A stretch of 5,553 nt of DNA from Propionibacteriaceae bacterium (GCA_027346035.1 DAIESZ010000207.1:1-5553); one strand, 5' to 3'; counted from the stretch's first letter, positions 1 to 4,922 are shown. A program made the numbers and translations. The notes: a model not told the origin generated them from the letters alone.

Positions 1-513
1 GCCCAGCGCGATCTGCACGGCGGCGTACCCGACCATGCCGCCGGCACCGTGAACCAGGAGCGTCGCGCCGCGGGTGAGGTTCATGACCTGCAGCGTCCAT
101 GCCGCCGTCTGCACGACCATCGGCAAGGTGGCCGCCTGCTCCGGGTCGAGTCCATCGGGCACCGGGGACCAGTTGTTCAAGATCGCAACATCGGCGGCAC
201 CGGCACTCGGCTGGTCGAGGAAGTCGGCCGTGCCGAAGACGATGTCCCCGATGCGCGCGGCGCCGCGATCGTCGATGCCGTCGCCGACCGCATCGACGAT
301 CGCGGCGACGTCGTAGCCGATCCCGCGCGGCAATGATCCAGCCATGAACCCGCGGCAAAGCTCCCAGTCCGCCGGGTTCAACCCCGTGGCCAGGACGCGC
401 ACCCGGATGCGGCCACTGGGCGGATCCGGGACCTCGATGCGCTCCTCACGCAGGACATCCAGAGGCTCGCCGATCTCGTGAAAGCGGAGGACGCGGGACG
501 ATACGGCGGACAT
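1..513 (-). CDS. MDR-family NAD(P)H:quinone oxidoreductase-like protein (N-terminal part, cut by window edge)
   Basis: The minus strand reads open for 171 codons from an ATG at 513 to the window start, so the C-terminal half is missing. The protein follows the medium-chain dehydrogenase/reductase plan: an N-terminal GroES-like domain with GLNPADW (residues 44-50) and GYDVAAIVDAVG (66-77), then the Rossmann nucleotide-binding turn HGAGGMVGYAAVQIA (155-169). No catalytic-zinc cysteine/histidine set is seen, which fits the zinc-independent quinone oxidoreductase branch. Such enzymes are cytoplasmic and usually reduce quinones or enones with NADPH; the substrate here is unknown. The start is supported by AGGGAG about eight bases upstream. 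An overlapping ATG at 521 opens a different frame that lacks the motifs. It is divergent from the TetR gene at 607 and is probably its target. The family is secure; the precise reaction is not. Confidence 0.9.
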   Translation of the reverse strand, partial: MSAVSSRVLRFHEIGEPLDVLREERIEVPDPPSGRIRVRVLATGLNPADWELCRGFMAGSLPRGIGYDVAAIVDAVGDGIDDRGAARIGDIVFGTADFLDQPSAGAADVAILNNWSPVPDGLDPEQAATLPMVVQTAAWTLQVMNLTRGATLLVHGAGGMVGYAAVQIALG

Positions 514-545
514 GAGCTCATCTCCCTGGTGGTTGGTGACATCGT

Positions 546-587
546 ACTGACAGCCACTGACTGTATCGCGGATGCGTCAGTCACTGA
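546..587. promoter_or_regulatory. Putative TetR operator cluster in the divergent promoter region
   Basis: Four copies of the pentamer ACTGA or its complement TCAGT lie at 546-550, 556-560, 577-581 and 583-587. They build two symmetrical arrangements: perfect arms TGACTG (558-563) and CAGTCA (578-583) separated by 14 bases, and the compact palindrome TCAGT-C-ACTGA (577-587). TetR regulators commonly bind such palindromes between themselves and a divergent target gene, so autoregulation plus control of the oxidoreductase is the likely reading. Which pair forms the true operator cannot be decided from sequence alone. Confidence 0.6.
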
Positions 588-588
588 A
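560..588 (-). promoter_or_regulatory. Candidate promoter of the quinone oxidoreductase gene
   Basis: Read on the minus strand, TTCAGT (588-583) and TACAGT (565-560) are 17 bases apart and resemble -35 and -10 boxes, with three and four matches to consensus. Both boxes fall inside the putative TetR operator cluster, so bound repressor would block polymerase. The match is modest, so this is a candidate only. Confidence 0.3.
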
Positions 589-594
589 GTAAAC

Positions 595-600
595 TAGGAT
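595..600 (+). promoter_or_regulatory. Candidate -10 box giving a leaderless tetR-type transcript
   Basis: TAGGAT, a TAnnnT -10 hexamer of the type common in actinobacteria, ends exactly six bases before the ATG at 607. Transcription from this box would start at or next to the ATG and yield a leaderless mRNA. The AGGA inside it could instead act as a Shine-Dalgarno sequence at seven bases spacing, so both readings are possible. No clear -35 box is seen. Confidence 0.4.
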
Positions 601-606
601 GCGACC

Positions 607-1164
607 ATGCCGAGAAGTGGCGCCGAGGCGCGGGCCAGACTGCGCGAAGCCGCCCTCAGCCTGTACGAGGAACGCGGCTACGACGCCACGACCACCGCGC
701 AGATCGCCGAGAAGGCGGGCGTGACCGAGCGGACGTATTTTCGGCATTTCGCCGACAAGCGCGAGGTGCTCTTCGACGGGGAGACGCAGCTGCGCGACGT
801 CATGACCGCCGCGATCGCTTCAGCACCGCTGGAACTCTCGCCCGCCGCCCTGGTGATGTCCGCATACGCTGCGGCGATACCGCTCTTCGTGGCCGGTCGG
901 CCCGTGGCCGAGCGGCGCGCGCGAATCATCGCCACCTCGACGGCTCTCCAGGAGAGAGCCCACGCCAAGTTGGCCGCATTGACTCAGGCCGTGATCGACG
1001 CACTGGGCGAGCGCGGAATCCCGGAGCCCACCGCTCGCCTCGCCGCACGAGCCGGTGCCGCCGTCCTCGAGCGTGCCAGCCACGCATGGGACGGCACATC
1101 GGCTGCAGATCTCCAGCTGCTCCTCAACGAGGCGGCGTCCGAACTGCGCGCTCTGAGCTGGTGA
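607..1164 (+). CDS. TetR/AcrR-family transcriptional repressor
   Basis: This 185-residue protein has the size and layout of a TetR-family repressor. The N-terminal DNA-binding domain covers roughly residues 7-56, with the helix-turn-helix at 29-48 (TTAQIAEKAGVTERTYFRHF) followed by DKREVLF, the usual start of helix 4. The remainder is helical and alanine-rich with no close signature, as expected for the variable ligand-binding and dimerisation domain, so the inducer cannot be named. It is divergent from the quinone oxidoreductase gene; the 93-base gap holds symmetrical ACTGA/TCAGT half-sites that it probably binds, repressing both genes. The downstream zinc-protein gene begins 107 bases after the stop and probably has its own promoter. 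The family is near certain; the target assignment is inference from position. Confidence 0.95.
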   Translation: MPRSGAEARARLREAALSLYEERGYDATTTAQIAEKAGVTERTYFRHFADKREVLFDGETQLRDVMTAAIASAPLELSPAALVMSAYAAAIPLFVAGRPVAERRARIIATSTALQERAHAKLAALTQAVIDALGERGIPEPTARLAARAGAAVLERASHAWDGTSAADLQLLLNEAASELRALSW

Positions 1165-1259
1165 GCGAGGCCGACACGGGTGCTGGAGGCGACGCCGGCA
1201 ACCGGAAGGCGACAGTTGTCGACGACGGGAAGGTGGGGTCGCACTCGGTGTGGCAGGCG

Positions 1260-1265
1260 TAGCCT
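1260..1265 (+). promoter_or_regulatory. Candidate -10 box of the zinc-protein gene
   Basis: TAGCCT (TAnnnT) ends exactly six bases before the ATG at 1272, the same geometry as before the TetR, esterase and heliorhodopsin genes. The six bases between (TGCCGG) contain no Shine-Dalgarno sequence, which favours a leaderless transcript. Its TAG is also the in-frame stop that limits the upstream extent of the gene. No convincing -35 box was found. Confidence 0.35.
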
Positions 1266-1271
1266 TGCCGG

Positions 1272-1577
1272 ATGGCGGATGCAGTGCGCTGGTGGGATAT
1301 GCGCCCGGCGAAGAGTAGGCAACCCAAGACCTACGAATGTCCGATCTGCCACGGTCTGTTGTTGGCGATGAATCCCAACACGCTGCTGTTTCCGGAGGGC
1401 GACCCTCAGCGCCGTCGTCATGCTCATACCGCCTGTGTGGCGAGACAGCGGAAGGCCGGCAAGTTGTTGACCAAGGCGGAGTGGGAACGATCGTGCCGAC
1501 CGCCAACGCCTGCCGGACGCGCGTGGTGGCGCCGACTGTTCGGCTCGCGCCCGTCGGAGGAGCGCGGCGCGGAGTAG
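1272..1577 (+). CDS. Small putative zinc-binding protein with CPxC and HxHTxxC motifs
   Basis: The 101-residue product resembles a small actinobacterial protein family of unknown function that I know only by its sequence pattern. After a basic N-terminus comes YECPICHG (residues 21-28, Cys23 and Cys26), then a conserved-looking PEGDPQRRRHAHTACV stretch (41-56) offering His50, His52 and Cys55. Two cysteines plus a His/Cys pair about 25 residues later would suit one zinc ion as a zinc ribbon or HNH-like finger. No other domain, membrane segment or signal peptide is visible; the C-terminus is rich in Arg and Trp (WWRRLFGSR, 85-93). An in-frame TAG at 1260-1262 excludes longer starts; ATG 1272 lies six bases after a -10-like hexamer, while GTG 1284 and ATG 1299 remain possible. 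Zinc binding is inferred and the role is unknown. Confidence 0.75.
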   Translation: MADAVRWWDMRPAKSRQPKTYECPICHGLLLAMNPNTLLFPEGDPQRRRHAHTACVARQRKAGKLLTKAEWERSCRPPTPAGRAWWRRLFGSRPSEERGAE

Positions 1578-1624
1578 CCGCCGGCTGGTGTGGCCATGGG
1601 CGCGGGAGTGCCGGTCTGACTGGG

Positions 1625-1643
1625 GCCCCGCACCGCTCGGGGC
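1625..1643 (+). terminator. Candidate U-less hairpin terminator after the zinc-protein gene
   Basis: GCCCCG (1625-1630) and CGGGGC (1638-1643) form a perfect six-base-pair stem with a seven-base loop, 47 bases after the stop of the zinc-protein gene. There is no T-tract, as is often the case in high-GC actinobacteria, so the terminator role is tentative. Confidence 0.3.
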
Positions 1644-1753
1644 GACACCAGGAGCCGAACCGGTGACCAGTCCTCCTGATGGCTCATTGGCCAGGTGGTA
1701 TGCATGGCCACCGGTCGCTCGTCGCCGAATCGGGCTCGTTAGGGGCGAGCAGA

Positions 1754-1786
1754 GGACGCCCGCGCCTGTGGGGCCACGGGGCGTCC
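1754..1786. repeat. Perfect 8-bp inverted repeat with a nested hairpin
   Basis: GGACGCCC (1754-1761) is matched exactly by GGGCGTCC (1779-1786), with 17 bases between. Inside the loop GTGG (1768-1771) and CCAC (1774-1777) can also pair. The structure works on either strand and lies in DNA without a recognisable gene. It could be part of a bidirectional terminator or a structured transcript; nothing identifies an RNA family. Confidence 0.45.
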
Positions 1787-1818
1787 ATCGTCATCGATCC
1801 GGTTGCGACGGGTGAGGG

Positions 1819-1850
1819 GGCGGCCGTTGCCTTGACCGGCGATGGCCGCC
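1819..1850 (+). repeat. 13-bp stem-loop, best paired as plus-strand RNA
   Basis: GGCGGCCGTTGCC (1819-1831) pairs with GGCGATGGCCGCC (1838-1850) around the six-base loop TTGACC. All 13 pairs form in plus-strand RNA with two G-U wobbles, whereas the minus-strand RNA would have two A-C mismatches at those places, so the plus orientation is favoured. No T-tract follows. It could end plus-strand transcription before the convergent minus-strand remnant, or be chance in GC-rich DNA. Confidence 0.35.
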
Positions 1851-1880
1851 GAGCGGGCTTCGACGAGCGCCAGAGGGCGC

Positions 1881-2265
1881 TCAGTCGCCGGCCGGTGGAG
1901 TGAGCCTCGTCTCCCAGGCCCAGGCGGCGATCTCGGTGTTCGTCATTCCTGTGGCGATGGCCTTGGCGACGTCGGTCTGTCGCTGTGAAAGCGGTACGAC
2001 ACCTCCGGGCCGCGTCGGGGTCGTGGTTGGGGCCAGGTGCCGGAGCGGCCGGAGCGTGATCTGTGGGGAGATGAGTGCGTCGCCGCTGTGGGCGGCGCGG
2101 ACGGTCTCGGCGAGCATGGCCGGGCTTGCGCCCTTGAGGACGAAGCCGACGGCACCGGCTCGCAGCGCACCGTAGCCGTAGTCGTCGAGGCCGCTGGTGG
2201 TGCCGGGGGAGCCAGGGGCCGTCGTTGGTGACCTCGACGGTGATTCCCGTGGCGTCGGCGTCGGG
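1881..2265 (-). pseudogene. Fused remnant of a two-component system (histidine kinase scrap plus response regulator C-terminal part)
   Basis: Read on the minus strand, 2265-2215 encodes PDADATGITVEVTNDGP, matching the N-box-side strand of a NarL-partner histidine kinase ATPase domain, preceded by an in-frame stop (2268-2266). One extra base at 2214 shifts the frame; after it GSPGTTSGL (2213-2187) continues the kinase motif. The sequence then jumps directly to DDYGYGALRAGAVGFVLKGASP, the end of a receiver domain with its conserved lysine, followed by the linker and LuxR-type LSQRQTDVAKAIATGMTNTEIAA. Homology stops near 1923, in the middle of the helix-turn-helix, and unrelated residues run to TGA at 1881. 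Missing are the kinase body, the kinase C-terminus, the phosphoacceptor half of the receiver and the recognition helix. An internal ATG at 2117 leaves a 78-residue frame, but the product could not bind DNA normally. Decay is well supported; the original pair's role is unknown. Confidence 0.8.
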
Positions 2266-2268
2266 TCA

Positions 2269-2340
2269 TCGACCAGTCAAGAGGAGACAGTCCAGGAGGC
2301 TTCACCCCGCGCGATGGTGGGCCTCGAACCAGTCAACGAG
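2269..2340. repeat. Short near-duplicate of the esterase 3' end
   Basis: On the minus strand the esterase coding sequence has CTCGTTGACTGGTTCGA (2340-2324, encoding LVDWF) and, after the stop codon, CTCTTGACTGGTCGA (2283-2269). The two differ only by two single-base gaps and are direct repeats about 56 bases apart, with ACCAGTCAA shared exactly on the plus strand at 2272-2280 and 2328-2336. The second copy borders the histidine-kinase remnant, so it may be a scar of the rearrangement there. Chance is also possible at this length. Confidence 0.3.
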
Positions 2341-3252
2341 AGCCGCTGTGAAGGCGGGAGTGAGGGCGGGGATGTGACCTCCTCCGGCGATCGTCCACAG
2401 GGCGACCTCGGTGCCGCCGCGGCAGTCGGTCCACGTGGTGGGCCTGAGGTCGGCGCCGGGAACGTTCGCGTCCGCGTCGAGTCGTTCGCCGGGGCGAACG
2501 TGGCTGGAGCAGCCATCGGCGCTGCGCCACCGGGCGACGGTTGTCGCGGCCGAGGTGTACGGCCTTGCGTTGATCTCGCCGCCGTTGTAGAGGATCGTTT
2601 CGTCAGCGTCGCCGTGCACCTGCAACACGCTCACCGGCTCGGTCGGGTCGCACTCGGCGTCGGTGTCCATGGCCCCCGCCAGGGACGCGATCGCGGCGAC
2701 CTGGTCGGCATGGTCACAAGCCAACCTGTGGGCCATGAACGCTCCGTTCGAGTGTCCGAGAACGTACACGCGTGCCGGGTCGATGCCCTGCGTGGCGATG
2801 ACGGTGGCGATCACCCGGCTCAGAAAGCCGGAGTCGTCCACGCCGGATCCCTGGAAGTTGCAGCAGGAGCGGGAAGCGTTCCAGAAGTTGTTGCCCTCGC
2901 TGTCGGTGGTGCCCTGTGGCGCGGCGATCACGAAACCACGCCGGTCGGCGAGCGGGCGCAGCCCGAAGAACTCCACCACCCCGGCCGCATCACCGGTATA
3001 GCCATGCAGGACCACCACGAGGGCCGCGGTGGCGCCGGACGGCCGGCTCGCCGGGATGTACAACTGCACCGGCCGGCCAGCGACCTGAACGGTCGGGGTG
3101 GACGTTCCGGGCGATGTGGAGGCCGGAGCCGACATCCGCGTCTGCTCCGACGTGGCGCCCGAGACACAACCGGCCAGGAGCACCAGCGCGCAGGCGATGC
3201 CGACCCCCCAGCCCCGGCGGACGCCAAGCCTGTGGCCCGACCTGGAAACCAT
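2302..3252 (-). CDS. Secreted lipoprotein esterase, LpqC / polyhydroxybutyrate depolymerase-like
   Basis: The 316-residue protein begins with a lipoprotein signal: basic stretch MVSRSGHRLGVRR, hydrophobic IACALVLL, and lipobox LAGC with the lipid-modified cysteine at residue 29. A Ser/Thr/Pro-rich linker (30-55) leads into an alpha/beta-hydrolase domain: VVVLHGYTG (79-87, oxyanion region), FVIAAPQGT (107-115), the nucleophile elbow GHSNG (166-170, Ser168), HGDADE (213-218, probable acid Asp217) and GGGH (290-293, His293). This order is that of the LpqC, feruloyl-esterase and PHB-depolymerase group, acting outside the membrane on ester substrates. Cysteines at 130, 131, 179, 201, 248 and 277 could form disulfides. 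The frame extends upstream to a GTG at 3348, but ATG 3252 puts the signal peptide at the N-terminus and lies six bases after a -10-like hexamer. Triad positions come from family knowledge; the substrate is unknown. Confidence 0.9.
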   Translation of the reverse strand: MVSRSGHRLGVRRGWGVGIACALVLLAGCVSGATSEQTRMSAPASTSPGTSTPTVQVAGRPVQLYIPASRPSGATAALVVVLHGYTGDAAGVVEFFGLRPLADRRGFVIAAPQGTTDSEGNNFWNASRSCCNFQGSGVDDSGFLSRVIATVIATQGIDPARVYVLGHSNGAFMAHRLACDHADQVAAIASLAGAMDTDAECDPTEPVSVLQVHGDADETILYNGGEINARPYTSAATTVARWRSADGCSSHVRPGERLDADANVPGADLRPTTWTDCRGGTEVALWTIAGGGHIPALTPAFTAALVDWFEAHHRAG

Positions 3253-3258
3253 GTCTTC

Positions 3259-3264
3259 ATCATG
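3259..3264 (-). promoter_or_regulatory. Candidate -10 box of the esterase gene
   Basis: On the minus strand CATGAT (four matches to TATAAT) ends exactly six bases before the chosen ATG at 3252, with GAAGAC between. The geometry matches that of three other genes here and points to a leaderless transcript. GAAG could alternatively be a poor ribosome site, but only two bases separate it from the ATG. No -35 box is recognisable. Confidence 0.3.
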
Positions 3265-3412
3265 AACCGTGGGCGGGCCGCGGACCGCGAGCGGGTCGGG
3301 CACGCGAGGGGCGCACCCTTCGCGGATGTCCGAGCGACGCCGTTCCACGCCCCCGGACGACCCGTCACGGACTCTGCCGCCCCGGAATCGCCGAGGAGGA
3401 GGGCGGGTCAGG

Positions 3413-3739
3413 TCACCGGAGCGGGGAGAAGTCCGTCGGCTCCAGAAGGGACGACGTGACCGACCGCACGACGGGTCCGTCCTTCTCCGACTCGGACTTG
3501 ACCATCACCCACTCGGGATCGGCCCTGAATGCGTCCCACGAGGCGGTCGCGGACCGGCGGTCGGCGTGCACCAGCAGGTAGACGAGCGTGTCCGGGTGCT
3601 CGGCCTCGACCCAATAGCCGACGCTCGTCATGCCGTGCCGTGCGAACAGCTCCACCGTGTGGTTCCTGAACCGGGCGAGCAGGACCTCCATCCGTCCCGG
3701 CTCCGCCACGTACGTCCGCAACTCGTAGGTCTGCGCCAT
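3413..3739 (-). CDS. NIPSNAP family protein
   Basis: The 108-residue protein has the features of a single NIPSNAP domain, a ferredoxin-like alpha/beta-barrel fold: first strand YELRTY (5-10), then the amphipathic helix GRMEVLLARFRNHTVELFARHGM (in 15-37, only its ends matter: GRMEVLL and LFARHGM), the strand VGYWVEAEHPDTLVYLLVH (within 40-58), and the motif SWDAFRADPEW (67-77). It fills the domain and has no signal peptide, so it is probably a cytoplasmic homodimer. The biochemical role of bacterial NIPSNAP proteins is not settled. GGTGGAG at 3750-3744, four bases from the ATG, fixes the start. It follows the heliorhodopsin gene in the same direction after a 123-base gap containing a promoter-like sequence and a palindrome, so it may be transcribed separately. 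The family call is firm. Confidence 0.9.
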   Translation of the reverse strand: MAQTYELRTYVAEPGRMEVLLARFRNHTVELFARHGMTSVGYWVEAEHPDTLVYLLVHADRRSATASWDAFRADPEWVMVKSESEKDGPVVRSVTSSLLEPTDFSPLR

Positions 3740-3790
3740 GTCACTCCACCGTCGTTTCGCGTTGTCCCTCGCCCGCCCTGCCGTGAATCG

Positions 3791-3821
3791 ATGCTATCGG
3801 GCGGTGGTGACGCCGGGTCAA
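3791..3821 (-). promoter_or_regulatory. Candidate promoter of the NIPSNAP gene
   Basis: On the minus strand TTGACC (3821-3816) is a good -35 match and TAGCAT (3796-3791) a fair -10 match, with a long 19-base spacer. The -10 lies about 50 bases before the NIPSNAP start, which has its own spaced ribosome site, so a leadered transcript is expected. The long spacer lowers confidence and could mean that an activator is needed. Confidence 0.4.
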
Positions 3822-3830
3822 CGGTGACCC
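3815..3830. promoter_or_regulatory. Palindrome GGGTCA-N4-TGACCC (operator or heliorhodopsin terminator hairpin)
   Basis: GGGTCA (3815-3820) and TGACCC (3825-3830) are perfect six-base arms around ACGG. One arm overlaps the -35 box of the candidate NIPSNAP promoter, as an operator would. It also lies about 32 bases past the heliorhodopsin stop codon and could fold as a six-pair hairpin with a four-base loop, acting as a T-less terminator. The sequence cannot separate these two roles. Confidence 0.4.
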
Positions 3831-3862
3831 CTGGTGCGGGGCGGGTTCGGGGTGGCGAGGGA

Positions 3863-4621
3863 TTACGAGGCCAGTGCCCCGGCGAACACCTGCCAGGCGA
3901 GCAGCGACTTGGCCACGAAGCTGAGCACGATGTAGCGGCGCTCGCCATAGAGATAGTCGGCCCACTTTCCCCTCGCGCGGTACTGCTTCCACTGGACGAG
4001 GGCGAAGACGTTGAAGAGGATGAAGAGCGAGATCACGATCCCGTAGACGAAGCCGGGGGCCGTGACCCCGGGCGGGCCCTTCGGTGCGATGAGGTTGAGC
4101 GCCACGGCGACCCAGGGGATCGCGCCGGCGAAGGACCCGAACCAGAAGGGGAGCATGTCTCCGTTTCCTGGTGTGGTGTACCGCTCCTGGAGCCAGCCGA
4201 ACAGGATCATGCACACGTTGACGCCGAAGATGCCGAGGAGGGCGATGTAGTCGGCGGTGCCGTTCAACTGGAGGATCACGACGATCATGATCGACGACGA
4301 CAACGAATACTCGACCCATCGGTAGACGTTGATGTGGCGGGTGAGGCCTTCGGCATACTTCGGGAAGATCCACGGTGAACTCACGAAGAAGTGGAAGAAG
4401 GCGGACAGGGCCATGAATCCGGCGACCATGTAGCTGATGTTCAGGTCGAACAGGTTCACCGGCTGGGAGAAGTTTCCGGTGCCGGGTGCCCCGGCGAGGT
4501 AGGTGGCCCGCACGGGCAACGCGGCCGAGTTGGCGAGCAGGAGGATCGCGATCAACGATCCCAGATGCAGACAGCCGGCGGTCACGTTGAGTCTGCGAAG
4601 GCTGCCGAATTGCTGTCTCAT
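3863..4621 (-). CDS. Heliorhodopsin (retinal-binding seven-helix photoreceptor protein)
   Basis: The 252-residue protein has seven hydrophobic segments at about 11-31, 60-80, 98-118, 124-144, 155-178, 188-210 and 228-250. Helix 7 contains SFVAKSLLAWQVFAG, where Lys238 would hold retinal as a Schiff base; helix 3 contains RWVEYSLSSSIMI, with Glu104 as counterion and Arg101 before it. These correspond to Lys241, Glu107 and Arg104 of heliorhodopsin 48C12; His77 and Ser234 match its His80 and Ser237, and His19 probably its His23. The long loop between helices 1 and 2 (about 32-59) is also a family trait. Heliorhodopsins sit inverted compared with type-1 rhodopsins, N-terminus inside, have slow photocycles, and mostly lack demonstrated ion pumping; a sensory or regulatory role is proposed. 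An in-frame TAG just upstream limits the start to ATG 4621. No retinal-synthesis gene is in the window. Family assignment is very secure. Confidence 0.97.
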   Translation of the reverse strand: MRQQFGSLRRLNVTAGCLHLGSLIAILLLANSAALPVRATYLAGAPGTGNFSQPVNLFDLNISYMVAGFMALSAFFHFFVSSPWIFPKYAEGLTRHINVYRWVEYSLSSSIMIVVILQLNGTADYIALLGIFGVNVCMILFGWLQERYTTPGNGDMLPFWFGSFAGAIPWVAVALNLIAPKGPPGVTAPGFVYGIVISLFILFNVFALVQWKQYRARGKWADYLYGERRYIVLSFVAKSLLAWQVFAGALAS

Positions 4622-4627
4622 CTCCGC

Positions 4628-4633
4628 ACACTA
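4628..4633 (-). promoter_or_regulatory. Candidate -10 box giving a leaderless heliorhodopsin transcript
   Basis: On the minus strand TAGTGT (TAnnnT) ends exactly six bases before ATG 4621. The six bases between are GCGGAG; its GGAG touches the ATG and is too close to work as a normal Shine-Dalgarno sequence. This favours transcription starting at the ATG. No clear -35 box was seen, so regulation by an activator or alternative sigma factor cannot be excluded. Confidence 0.4.
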
Positions 4634-4922
4634 GTCCGGATCGTTCGGGTGACGCGGCCACGACGCAACATTCACCTGCGATCCGGCCCGGGACCGGTCG
4701 GGGCCCGGCAGAGTTCCCGGTCACCCGTTCGTCGACCTGCTTGCCGGCCGCAGGCGATCACGCGAGCCGAGCACAGCCGGACATCGCGCGGGCACGTGGA
4801 TCACCCCTCGTCGGGGGTTGTCGGCGCACTGGCGCACGCCACCACTGCGAGCGGGTCCTCGTCGGTGTTGGCGGCCCCCGGGTCGACTTCCTGCCCGCCG
4901 AGGACCTCGGTGCCACAGGTCG
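4634..4922. other. Intergenic region between heliorhodopsin and the epimerase remnant, no gene seen
   Basis: Nearly 290 bases hold no recognisable gene on either strand. It contains whatever upstream promoter elements serve heliorhodopsin and probably the decayed middle of the epimerase. In another plus-strand frame, residues ARHHCERVL (about 4834-4860) faintly resemble the helix after the YxxxK motif of extended SDR proteins, but without the tyrosine or lysine. I do not treat this as established. Confidence 0.4.

Larger units (their letters stand above)
1578..1880. other. Region without a recognisable gene, rich in inverted repeats
   Basis: About 300 bases between the zinc-protein gene and the response-regulator remnant hold no open frame that resembles a known protein on either strand. 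The short frames present have no family motif and no spaced ribosome site. The stretch contains three strong inverted repeats (1625-1643, 1754-1786, 1819-1850), annotated separately. It may be the decayed continuation of the adjoining two-component region or a transcription-termination zone. Confidence 0.5.

Noticed and set aside
820..1506. 228-codon minus-strand frame opposite TetR and the zinc-protein gene
   Set aside because: It is antisense to two better-supported genes and has no domain signature.
1679..1903. 74-codon plus-strand frame overlapping the response-regulator remnant
   Set aside because: It has no spaced ribosome site and no recognisable family, and it contains the hairpin-forming repeats; nothing supports translation.
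3253..3348. Longer esterase start at GTG 3348
   Set aside because: It would bury the lipoprotein signal behind 32 charged residues; ATG 3252 gives a normal basic, hydrophobic and lipobox arrangement.
2197..3459. 420-codon open frame on the plus strand
   Set aside because: It lies opposite the esterase, crosses its signal-peptide end and shows no family motif; the minus-strand frame has a lipobox and a catalytic Ser/Asp/His set. Long antisense frames are common at this GC content.
3269..4378. 369-codon plus-strand open frame over the NIPSNAP and heliorhodopsin genes
   Set aside because: It spans two well-recognised genes on the other strand and encodes a low-complexity, charged sequence with no motif.
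3741..4724. 327-codon minus-strand frame overlapping heliorhodopsin
   Set aside because: It is a shifted frame of the same strand, rich in Arg, Pro and His with no membrane segments, while the chosen frame gives seven clear helices.
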